Below, piece after piece: positions 35,495 to 43,708 of a stretch of 64,000 bases of DNA. The notes beneath the pieces are model-generated. The model was not told the origin of the DNA, searched no databases, and was given only the letters and a program-made list of their open reading frames with translations. The position numbers and the translations under genes are program-made. Numbering within the stretch: position 1 is the stretch's first letter; each line of letters begins with the position of its first letter. The stretch is from Wocania_A sp965224845 (GTDB lineage Bacteria > Bacteroidota > Bacteroidia > Flavobacteriales > Flavobacteriaceae): NCBI GenBank assembly GCA_965224845.1, contig CBDDAJ010000033.1, positions 1 through 64,000 on the forward strand, in the 5' to 3' direction.

Positions 35495-37390
35495 TTATAA
35501 ACTATTTAAAAATGAATTAAGATCGGTGTCTTTATCTAAATCAAGTTTTTTCTTTAAACGGTATTTAGATTTTAATACACTGTCGGGTAACACATTTAGC
35601 ATAGAAGCAATTTCTTTTGTAGAGAGATTCATTCGTAAAAAAGAAGCCAGCCGTATTTCTTTTTCACTAATATCTGCATAAATAGCTTTAAGCTTGTTAT
35701 CAAAGTTATTATGTACTTCAGAAAAGTAAGATTTAAATACCTCCCAATCTTTGTCTTCGGCACTTTCCTTTTTAAGAAGCATAACTAAGCGCCTAAATTC
35801 AACTTTAAATAAATCGGGTGACTGTTTTATTTTTTCCAGATTTTCTTTTAACTCTTGTATAAAGGTGTTTTTTTGTACTAAATGAAGGGTTTGAGAAGCT
35901 AACTCTTTCTTTTTGAATGCAATTTCTTGCTTGTAGATTTCTTCTTGCTTTTCGCGCTCTATTTTATTCTTTTTTATACGTTGCTTAAACCCAAAATAGA
36001 GAAGTCCGGCAATGGCTAAAAACGAAAACATACCAATACCATACAGGGTTATGGTTAGTTTGTCGCTTGTTGCTTGAGCATTTAGAGTGTTAATTTCTTC
36101 TCTTTGTAATGCAATCTCTGCTTCCTTTTTTTCGGATTCGTAAATCGCTTTTAGTTCTTCAATTTGCTGCGACTTTTTAGTAGTAAAAATGCTATCGTTT
36201 ATGGTTTGGTAGCGCTTTAAAAATTCTAAGGCATCATTGTTTTTATTAAGCACTTCCAGTAATATTGAGCGGTATTTATACAAGTCTGCCAGATGAGACA
36301 TGGCTCCTAACGATTTTGAAATATCTATAGCTTCTTTGTTGTTTTTTAATGCCGAATTATAATCTTTAGATTGGTAGTCTATTTTAGAAAGGCTATGCAA
36401 AGCATTAACCCTGCCTAACTTTATGTTTTCTTTTTTGGCTATGGCATTGGCTTCCAATAATATTTTTTTAGCGTCAGCATTCTTATTTTGAAGGCGCTTA
36501 ATATCTCCAAGATTATGCAATGCATTTGTAAGCCCCAGGTTGTCTTCAACCTTTTTTGCATTTTTAATCGCTAAGTTAAAATAGTTTTCCGCTTTAGCGT
36601 AATCATTTAAGTTTTGGTAAGATATACCAAGAGAATTATAGGTATATGCAGCATAAAAGGTTTCCTCAAAACGCTCATAAATTTCTAAGGCTTCTTTAAA
36701 ATATTTTATAGAAGCGTCATGATTTTTTAAACCACTTTCAATATCACCAATTTGTTTCAGTACATCTGCTTTTCTGGTTTCGTTATTAATAGTTTCGAAA
36801 GCTTCCAAAGCTTGAAATGCATATATTAAAGCGGTTTTAAAATTGGCTTTTTCAATATAAATATTGGCTAATGCGTTAAACTGTGCGCCAAGAAATTTGG
36901 TTTTGGCTTCGCCTTCTTTTTCATGTTTCTTTATAAGTTCAATATTTTCTTTTGTGATAAAAATAGCTTTGTCTAAATTACCATTAGTACTTTCGATAGT
37001 AGACATCGAGTGGTTTACAAAAATTAAGCCTCTGTTACTTTTGGCCTCTTTAAAAAAAGTCTTTGCTTTATTGTAATAGTAAAGCGCAGAATCATTTTGG
37101 TTTTTCATTCCAAAATAATCAGCAATATGAAGGTTTCCAACAGCGATGCCTCTTGTGTAATTTATTTTTTTTGAAATCTCTAATTCTTTTTTAGCGTAGT
37201 TATAGGCTTCATCTGGCTTAGAAAACATGAGTTTTTCATGCAAACGGGTTAAAATCATGACTTTAATGGAGTCGTCTTCCTTTCTTGATTCGAGCTCAAG
37301 TTTAAGGCTGTCAATGATTTTTGTGTTTTGCCCAAAACTCAATGATGTTATAGTAACTGCGACTAATAGGAGTAAAATGTTAAACTTCAT
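35495..37390 (-). CDS. membrane-anchored TPR protein with C-terminal HTH (LuxR-like) domain
   Basis: The 631-residue protein has a signal peptide (ending SFGQ), at least seven tetratricopeptide repeats (about residues 40-400), a coiled segment, one membrane helix near 443-463 (LYGIGMFSFLAIAGLLYFGF), a second coiled coil, and a cytosolic C-terminal helix-turn-helix (LSTKEIASMLNVLPDSVLKSKYRLKKKL, about 595-622). This one-component layout, with a periplasmic TPR sensor and cytosolic HTH, is common in flavobacteria. The ligand and target genes are unknown; the DCC1 gene lies immediately downstream. Confidence 0.85.
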   Translation of the reverse strand: MKFNILLLLVAVTITSLSFGQNTKIIDSLKLELESRKEDDSIKVMILTRLHEKLMFSKPDEAYNYAKKELEISKKINYTRGIAVGNLHIADYFGMKNQNDSALYYYNKAKTFFKEAKSNRGLIFVNHSMSTIESTNGNLDKAIFITKENIELIKKHEKEGEAKTKFLGAQFNALANIYIEKANFKTALIYAFQALEAFETINNETRKADVLKQIGDIESGLKNHDASIKYFKEALEIYERFEETFYAAYTYNSLGISYQNLNDYAKAENYFNLAIKNAKKVEDNLGLTNALHNLGDIKRLQNKNADAKKILLEANAIAKKENIKLGRVNALHSLSKIDYQSKDYNSALKNNKEAIDISKSLGAMSHLADLYKYRSILLEVLNKNNDALEFLKRYQTINDSIFTTKKSQQIEELKAIYESEKKEAEIALQREEINTLNAQATSDKLTITLYGIGMFSFLAIAGLLYFGFKQRIKKNKIEREKQEEIYKQEIAFKKKELASQTLHLVQKNTFIQELKENLEKIKQSPDLFKVEFRRLVMLLKKESAEDKDWEVFKSYFSEVHNNFDNKLKAIYADISEKEIRLASFLRMNLSTKEIASMLNVLPDSVLKSKYRLKKKLDLDKDTDLNSFLNSL

Positions 37391-37495
37391 AAGATGTTGT
37401 TTGTCACATCTAATATAATTTAAAATACTTAAAGTTTAGTTATAGCTGGTTTTTCGAGTCAATGATATATTTTAATTCTGATAGGAAAAGCGGCA

Positions 37496-39667
37496 TTAGT
37501 TTTTTATAGCTTCAACCAGTTCAAGCTGGTCTGTGCTTACATTTGTTGTAAAGATACCATAATTGACAACCGCCTTATTTTTTTCAATTTTATCAATGGT
37601 ACCTATAGCGCGTCCATCTTCCATACGTACACGATCGCCTACTTTTAAAATGGGTTTGGGTTTGGGAGGCGCTTTAGAGGCTTTTTCCTTAGCTGCTTTT
37701 TTCTCTTTTCTAATAAGCTTCACTTTCTTTTCTACCTCTTGTTTAACTTGCTTCTCTTTTGCCTTTTCTTGCTTTTTTTGTTTAGCCGAAACTTTTTTGC
37801 GTTTGGAGTTTTCAATTTGAACAATTTTAAAAAGCTCAGACATGAGCTCCCGTTTCTGTTTATTGTTCAGGTATTTTTCAGCTAAATCGTTTACCTTCTG
37901 TCCTAAATATATTAAGCGTTGATTGCTGTCGTATAGCTCTTGATAGCTTTCCAGTTTCTTTTGGATTTTTGCATTTATTTCTTCAAGCTTATCAGCTTCT
38001 TCACCTTTCTTTTTTTCGTTTTGTTTTAAGGATTGTCCTGTTTTTTCTAGTCTTGAACGTTCTTTTTGAAGTTTAGCTATAGTGGCATCAAAGCGTACCT
38101 TACTACGTTCAATCTTCTTTTTGGCACGATTGATTAAGCTGTAAGGAATGCCGTTTTTTTGAGCCACTTCAAATGTAAAGCTGCTTCCTGCTTGTCCAAT
38201 AACCAATTTAAAAAGCGGATTTAGTGTACGCGAATCAAAAAGCATATTGGCATTAAGCATATGTGGCAACTCGTTTGCTAATATTTTTAAATTGGAATAA
38301 TGGGTTGTTATAATGCCAAAAGCCTCTCGATGGTAAAATTCTTCTAAAAAGGTTTCAGCAAGTGCGCCACCCAATTCAGGATCACTACCTGTTCCAAACT
38401 CATCAATTAAAAACAGGGTGTTTTTGTTGCATTTTCTTAAGAAATAGTTCATTTGCTTTAAGCGGTAGCTATAAGTACTTAAATGATTTTCTATCGATTG
38501 GTTGTCGCCTATATCACTTAAAATCCTATCAAATAAACATATTTTGCTACGCTCGTGTACAGGAATTAACATACCGCTTTGCAACATAACCTGCAATAGG
38601 CCAACAGTTTTTAATGTAATGCTTTTTCCACCGGCATTAGGACCGGAAATTACAATAATTCTGCTGTCTTGCTTTAATTCTATAGTTTGCGGAAATGTTT
38701 TTTCCTTCTTTTCCAAATTATTTAAATAGAGTAGCGGATGATAAGCATCACGCAAAAAAATGTCTCTATCTTCTGAAACTTCGGGAAGAATCCCATTTAT
38801 AGATTTTGCATACTTTGCTTTAGCAGAAATGACATCTATGTTAATTAAAAAATCCTGGTACTGTTCTAGTAGTATTAAAAACGGACGAATATAGTTAGTA
38901 ACTTCTTTTAAAATTCTAATAATTTCTTCCTGTGCTTCATATTCTAAATTATTGAGCTCTCTCGAATATTGTAGTGTGGTTTCAGGCTCAATATAAACAA
39001 TACTTCCTGTTTTGCTCCCACCCATTATAGCACCCTTAACTTTGCGGCGATACATGGCTTTTACGGCCAGTACTCGTTTATTATCTACAACAGATTCTCT
39101 AATATCGTCCAGGTATTCAAGATTATGATAGGTGTTTAATGCTGTTGAAAAACTTGCGTTTATTTTACCTTTTATGCGGTTTATAGATTGTCGCAAATCA
39201 AAAAGCAGAGGAGAGGCATTATCTTTAATGTCTCCAAACCGATCTACAATGGCATCTACTTTTTCTATAATTACTTTTGTAACTTCTATTTGCGAGGCAT
39301 ATTGGTTTAATTCGGGATAGTATTCCTTAAACTTGTTTAAATAAGAAACAATTTCATTTGCAGTTAACGAAATGGAAACTATTTTTTTTAAACCATGTAC
39401 TTCAAGATATGTGTTTTCAATGCGCAAAAGTTTTAGTTCTTTTGCAATGGTATCAAAGCCATGATTAGGAATGCGGTTATCGTTATAAAAGGAAGATAAG
39501 TATTCGTTGGTTAATAGTAAAGCAGTATGCAGCTCTTCTTTTTTCTTGTATGGCGAAATTTTAAGCGCTTCATTATGCCCTAATGGAGTTACGCAATGCT
39601 CGCTAACATGTTGTAAGACCGTTGGGAATTCTAAATCTTGTAATGTCTTTTCGTGAATGTGTATCAT
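37496..39667 (-). CDS. mutS2: MutS2-type DNA mismatch/recombination ATPase without Smr domain
   Basis: The 723-residue protein has the MutS core and clamp helices, a Walker A SGPNAGGKSITLKT near residue 343, LIDEFGTGSDPELGGALAE (Walker B and D loop) and TTHYSNLK. A long Lys/Glu-rich coiled coil (about 515-670) ends in a KOW-like domain (VGDRVRMEDGRAIGTIDKI). The usual MutS2 C-terminal Smr nuclease domain (HGxGxG) is absent, as the protein stops right after the KOW-like part. MutS2 limits homologous recombination and rescues stalled ribosomes in other bacteria; the lack of Smr makes the exact role here uncertain. Confidence 0.9.
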   Translation of the reverse strand: MIHIHEKTLQDLEFPTVLQHVSEHCVTPLGHNEALKISPYKKKEELHTALLLTNEYLSSFYNDNRIPNHGFDTIAKELKLLRIENTYLEVHGLKKIVSISLTANEIVSYLNKFKEYYPELNQYASQIEVTKVIIEKVDAIVDRFGDIKDNASPLLFDLRQSINRIKGKINASFSTALNTYHNLEYLDDIRESVVDNKRVLAVKAMYRRKVKGAIMGGSKTGSIVYIEPETTLQYSRELNNLEYEAQEEIIRILKEVTNYIRPFLILLEQYQDFLINIDVISAKAKYAKSINGILPEVSEDRDIFLRDAYHPLLYLNNLEKKEKTFPQTIELKQDSRIIVISGPNAGGKSITLKTVGLLQVMLQSGMLIPVHERSKICLFDRILSDIGDNQSIENHLSTYSYRLKQMNYFLRKCNKNTLFLIDEFGTGSDPELGGALAETFLEEFYHREAFGIITTHYSNLKILANELPHMLNANMLFDSRTLNPLFKLVIGQAGSSFTFEVAQKNGIPYSLINRAKKKIERSKVRFDATIAKLQKERSRLEKTGQSLKQNEKKKGEEADKLEEINAKIQKKLESYQELYDSNQRLIYLGQKVNDLAEKYLNNKQKRELMSELFKIVQIENSKRKKVSAKQKKQEKAKEKQVKQEVEKKVKLIRKEKKAAKEKASKAPPKPKPILKVGDRVRMEDGRAIGTIDKIEKNKAVVNYGIFTTNVSTDQLELVEAIKN

Positions 39668-39842
39668 TCTTGTTTTTATAAAAGGCTCGCAAAGTTAAAC
39701 AATCTCTGTGAGATACTTTAGGCTGTTAAATTCTTCTTAATAAATAGTTAATTAACACATAAACGTACTTCTTTAACAAAACGCTAACACTTGCTATTAC
39801 CATTTGTATATACCTTGAGGTACAAACTAAACACAATCAAAA

Positions 39843-40934
39843 ATGAAAAACAACAAACTTATTGCATTTTGCATGCTATTGGCACTAACTTTTAACTTCA
39901 GTGCTAATGCTCAATTAAACACACCACGAGGTAGCCAGCAAGCTACAGTATCTCAACGCGTTGGTGTTTCAGATGTTTCAATAACGTATTCAAGGCCCAG
40001 TGTAAATGGTCGGGAAATTTGGGGAAAATTAGTGCCTTATGGTATGAATAACCTTGGCTTTGGTACTGCTACTGCTGCACCATGGCGGGCCGGTGCTAAT
40101 GAAAATACTACCATTACGTTTTCTCATGATGCTAAAGTAGAAGGTAAACCTATAAAGGCCGGAACTTATGGTTTGCATTTAGAAGTAAAAGCAGATAACA
40201 CAGCTACTCTTATTTTATCGCATGATTCTGAGGCCTGGGGAAGTTATTTTTATGATAAATCTAAAGATGCTTTGCGTGCAGACATTAAAACGACAACAGT
40301 GCCACACCACGAATTATTAACTTATGCATTTGATAATATTGATGCAAACTCTGCAACTGCTGTATTGGCCTGGGAGAAAAAAGGATTCCCTTTTAAAGTG
40401 TCTTTTGATGTTACAGATATTGTGCTAAACGATTTCAGATCTAAATTTAAAGGACAAGATGGGTTTCAACGTCAAAATTGGGAGCAAGCAGCGCGTTTTG
40501 CTTTAAACAATGGTGGCGATCTTAATGAGGCCTTAGGTTGGGTAGATGCAGCAATAGCCGGACAGTTTTTTAGCCAGAAAACTTTTAACAATATAGCGCT
40601 TAAAGGACAAATACTTAATAAGCTAGGAAAGGCTGATGCATATGCTGCACTTATGGATGAAGCAGCAGGTATGGCAAATACAGCCCAATTAAATAACTTA
40701 GGCTATCAGATGATTGCTGCTAAAGATTTTAATAGAGCTTTGAAATATTTTAAATTGAATGTAGCTAATAATCCAAATAACGCTAATGTTTATGATAGCT
40801 TAGGAGAATGCTATAAAAACATGGGAGATAAAAAGAATGCCATTAAAAACTTAAAAAAATCCTTATCGCTTAACCCTCCTGCCAATGTAAAAGCAAATTC
40901 AGAAAAACTTTTAAAGGAGATGGGAGCCATGTAA
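39843..40934 (+). CDS. DUF2911 and TPR protein, secreted
   Basis: The 363-residue protein has a signal peptide ending SANAQ, a DUF2911 domain (about residues 30-190; VSITYSRPSVNGREIWGKLVPYG, WRAGANENTTITF, KAGTYGLHL) and two or three TPRs at the C-terminus (ARFALNNGGDLNEAL, YDSLGECYKNMGDKKNAIKNL). DUF2911 is almost confined to Bacteroidota and has no known activity. A strong terminator follows 26 bases after the stop, so the gene is a single transcript. It is divergent from mutS2 across 175 bases that hold no clear gene. Confidence 0.9.
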   Translation: MKNNKLIAFCMLLALTFNFSANAQLNTPRGSQQATVSQRVGVSDVSITYSRPSVNGREIWGKLVPYGMNNLGFGTATAAPWRAGANENTTITFSHDAKVEGKPIKAGTYGLHLEVKADNTATLILSHDSEAWGSYFYDKSKDALRADIKTTTVPHHELLTYAFDNIDANSATAVLAWEKKGFPFKVSFDVTDIVLNDFRSKFKGQDGFQRQNWEQAARFALNNGGDLNEALGWVDAAIAGQFFSQKTFNNIALKGQILNKLGKADAYAALMDEAAGMANTAQLNNLGYQMIAAKDFNRALKYFKLNVANNPNNANVYDSLGECYKNMGDKKNAIKNLKKSLSLNPPANVKANSEKLLKEMGAM

Positions 40935-40960
40935 AAGTCATCAATCAAACTACTATCAGT

Positions 40961-40997
40961 AAAAAAGCTCAACCATTAATAGGTTGAGCTTTTTTTA
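40961..40997 (+). terminator. Rho-independent terminator after the DUF2911 gene
   Basis: AAAAAAGCTCAACC (40961-40974) and GGTTGAGCTTTTTT (40982-40995) form a perfect stem with a 7-base loop. The A tract and T tract make it work on both strands, so it may also stop transcripts from the minus-strand recG gene. Confidence 0.92.
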
Positions 40998-41098
40998 TAT
41001 TTATATAGAGGTTTCAAGACTACATTCCAATCGCTGTTCACATTCTTACCAACTCGATCTTTAGCTGGAAGATAAGCATATTCATAAATAAGGAGTAT

Positions 41099-43636
41099 CT
41101 AGCTAATATAATTCCAAATATTCTTGTATTTACCTAGCTGCCTGTAAGTGTTTAAAATGGTATAGTGCTCTTGTTTTGATAGTGCAGGGTCGCTTTGAAG
41201 CATTTTTTTAGCATAAAACCTGGCGCTTTGCAAAATATCATTATCCTTGACTATATCTGCAATTTTTAAATTTAAAATACCACTTTGTTGTGTCCCCATA
41301 ATATCTCCGGGACCACGCAGTTTCAGATCGACTTCGGCAATTTCAAAACCATCATTGGTTTTAACCATGGTTTCTAGGCGAGTCCTGCTATCATTACTGA
41401 GCTTATGGCTGGTCATTAAAATACAATAGCTCTGTTCGGCACCACGACCAACACGACCGCGTAATTGATGTAATTGCGATAAGCCAAAACGTTCTGCACT
41501 TTCTATTATCATAACCGAGGCATTAGGTACGTTTACGCCAACCTCAATAACAGTAGTGGCTACCATAATTTGTGTTTCACCTTTAATAAAGCGTTGCATT
41601 TCGTAATCCTTGTCTGCAGGCTTCATTTTACCGTGAACTATGGATATTTGATACTTTGGCATTGGAAAATCCCTGGCGATACTTTCGTAACCATCCATTA
41701 AATCTTTATAATCCATGGCAGAACTTTCTTTGATCAACGGGTAAACAATATAAATTTGCCTTCCTTTATCAATCTCATCACGAATAAATCGAAAGACGTT
41801 CAGTCGGTTTTTGTCATAGCGATGAACAGTTTTTATAGACTTTCTTCCTGGTGGTAATTCATCAATTATTGAGATGTCTAAATCGCCATAAATAGACATA
41901 GCTAATGTTCTGGGGATTGGTGTAGCAGTCATCACTAAAACGTGTGGGGGAATAGGGGCCCCACCAACCTCCTCAGTGGGGAGGCTTTTTAGTCGTTTTA
42001 TAATATAGTTTAAAACGTTGTCTGTGTCACCGATAACCTGTTCGTTAGTAAACCTTATAATTTCAAAACCAATTTCGTTTAAGATTTTTGTGCGTAATCC
42101 ATCGGCTTCCTTTTGTTCAATAGTATTATGATAACCTCCATCTATTTCAATAATCAAATTCTTTTCCAGGCTAACAAAATCTACTGTAAATTCATCAATA
42201 ACATGCTGCCTTCTAAATTTGTAGTCTAGTTTTTTGTTTCTCAAGCATTCCCATAAAATCTGTTCAGCTTCGGTAGAATGCTTTTTGTTTTGGGTTTGTA
42301 ATTCTTTTAGCAATTTATAGGTGGAGGGGCGAGCTGCCATATATTTTTTGCGTACAGATTTAGCTTTCTCCTCATGGGAGGATTGAGAAGGACCTTTTTT
42401 CCATAATTTTGACCGTTGAGCAACTCCAAATCGATGTTGCTCATCAATAATTGCCAGCCCTAAATTTTTAAATTTAACCTTATCTTCAAGTAAGGCATGG
42501 GTACCAATTAGTATTTGTAATTCACCATTTTCTAAAGATTCATGGATTTTTTTTCTTTCTAAAGCTTTAGTTGAACCAGTTAGTAGTTTTATGCTGATAT
42601 TTAGGTTGTTACATAGTTCATGTAATCCATTATAGTGTTGAACTGACAAAATTTCAGTCGGCGCCATTAAACAGGCTTGAAAACCGTTGTCAAGTGCTAT
42701 TAACATTGACATTAGCGCTACTATGGTTTTTCCGGAACCTACATCGCCTTGTAATAACCGATTCATTTGTGCATAACTCCCTAAATCGGCACGAATTTCT
42801 TTTAAAACACGCTTTTGTGCCGTGGTTAATTCGAAAGGTAAATGGGCTTTAAAAAAAGTGTTGAAATAGTTGCCTACTTTTTCAAAAGGAAAGCCTTTTA
42901 TTTTAGATTTGTGTATTAAGTTTTTTAAAATTAATTGCAATTGAATGTAAAATAATTCTTCAAATTTCAGCCGATATTGCGCTTTGGAAAGCAGCTCTTG
43001 GTGCTTTGGAAAATGGATGTTAAAAAGGGCTTCTTTTTTACTGATCAATTTTAATTCCGAAAGCAAATTTTCAGATAAGGTTTCAGTAAATTTTCCACCA
43101 GTTTCGATAAAAAGTTGCTGCATAATTTTGCTAACCACACGATTGCTAATCCCTTTATTTGATAATTTTTCAGTAGAAGGATAAATCGCTTGCATACCTG
43201 AGCGCAGATTCTTTTTGTGGTCTTCCAGAAGTTCTAAATCGGGATGAGCCATGCTAAACTTTCCGCTGTACCAATTGGTTTTTCCAAAAGCGACATAGGG
43301 TTTGTTTAGTTTTAAATTGTCTCTAATCCATTTTTGCCCTCTAAACCAAACAAGCTCCATGGTTCCTGTGTCGTCTTGAAAAGTAGCCACCAGTCGCTTC
43401 CCTCGTTTTTGGGCAACTTCCTTAAAACTGGTTATTTTACCAATAACTTGTACATCGGCATTATTGCGTAGTAGTTTGTTGATTTTGTAATAATGTGTTC
43501 TATCGATATATCTGTTTGGAAATAAATTAATTAGATCCTGGTACGTGTGAATACCCAGCTCCTTACGAAGTAAATCGGCACGATTAGGGCCAACACCCTT
43601 TAAATAATCTATTGGAGTTTGAAGATTAACACTCAT
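41099..43636 (-). CDS. recG: ATP-dependent DNA helicase RecG with an in-frame DUF559 nuclease insert
   Basis: From the likely start MSVNLQTPIDYLKGVGPNRA at 43636 the protein has 845 residues, about 150 more than usual. The RecG wedge (OB) domain is at about 60-150, Walker A GDVGSGKTIVA near 300 and motif II AIIDEQHRFGVAQRSKLWKK near 400. Next come about 148 foreign residues (415-562), and then motif III LVMTATPIPRTLAMS and the C-terminal helicase domain (QLRGRVGRGAEQS). RecG reverses stalled forks and resolves recombination intermediates. Without the insert the length would be about 697, normal for RecG. Whether the product still works as a helicase is unknown; the frame is intact throughout. 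An upstream ATG at 43660 is less likely and would overlap the divergent gene. Confidence 0.93.
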   Translation of the reverse strand: MSVNLQTPIDYLKGVGPNRADLLRKELGIHTYQDLINLFPNRYIDRTHYYKINKLLRNNADVQVIGKITSFKEVAQKRGKRLVATFQDDTGTMELVWFRGQKWIRDNLKLNKPYVAFGKTNWYSGKFSMAHPDLELLEDHKKNLRSGMQAIYPSTEKLSNKGISNRVVSKIMQQLFIETGGKFTETLSENLLSELKLISKKEALFNIHFPKHQELLSKAQYRLKFEELFYIQLQLILKNLIHKSKIKGFPFEKVGNYFNTFFKAHLPFELTTAQKRVLKEIRADLGSYAQMNRLLQGDVGSGKTIVALMSMLIALDNGFQACLMAPTEILSVQHYNGLHELCNNLNISIKLLTGSTKALERKKIHESLENGELQILIGTHALLEDKVKFKNLGLAIIDEQHRFGVAQRSKLWKKGPSQSSHEEKAKSVRKKYMAARPSTYKLLKELQTQNKKHSTEAEQILWECLRNKKLDYKFRRQHVIDEFTVDFVSLEKNLIIEIDGGYHNTIEQKEADGLRTKILNEIGFEIIRFTNEQVIGDTDNVLNYIIKRLKSLPTEEVGGAPIPPHVLVMTATPIPRTLAMSIYGDLDISIIDELPPGRKSIKTVHRYDKNRLNVFRFIRDEIDKGRQIYIVYPLIKESSAMDYKDLMDGYESIARDFPMPKYQISIVHGKMKPADKDYEMQRFIKGETQIMVATTVIEVGVNVPNASVMIIESAERFGLSQLHQLRGRVGRGAEQSYCILMTSHKLSNDSRTRLETMVKTNDGFEIAEVDLKLRGPGDIMGTQQSGILNLKIADIVKDNDILQSARFYAKKMLQSDPALSKQEHYTILNTYRQLGKYKNIWNYIS
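41951..42394 (-). mobile_element. DUF559-type element inserted in frame inside recG
   Basis: The 444-base segment encodes a DUF559/Vsr-like domain: STEAEQILWECLRNK, FRRQHVIDEFTVDFVS, LIIEIDGGYHN and IIRFTNEQVIGDTDNVL, with the Asp and Glu-x-Asp residues of a PD-(D/E)xK nuclease core in place. Its ends carry imperfect inverted, terminator-like sequences: CCTCCTCAGTGGGGAGGCTTTTTAG at one end (about 41969-41992) and a CTTTCTCCTCATGGGAGG relative at the other (about 42364-42381). It is a whole number of codons (148) and leaves the helicase frame open. No intein splicing motifs are seen. Confidence 0.7.
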
Positions 43637-43708
43637 AAAAGCGAATTTAGTGTATTTCAATTAAGATTAAAAGTGCTATTTTGGTCTAATACTTGTTGTG
43701 GTTTAAAT

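Noticed and set aside
41951..42394. Intein in RecG
   Set aside because: No Cys/Ser at the first splice junction, no intein blocks A/B/F/G and no His-Asn at the end; the segment is a DUF559 fold instead.
43619..43708. Upstream ATG of the M1 peptidase gene
   Set aside because: It would overlap the recG start, lengthen the protein by 30 non-conserved residues and bury the signal peptide.
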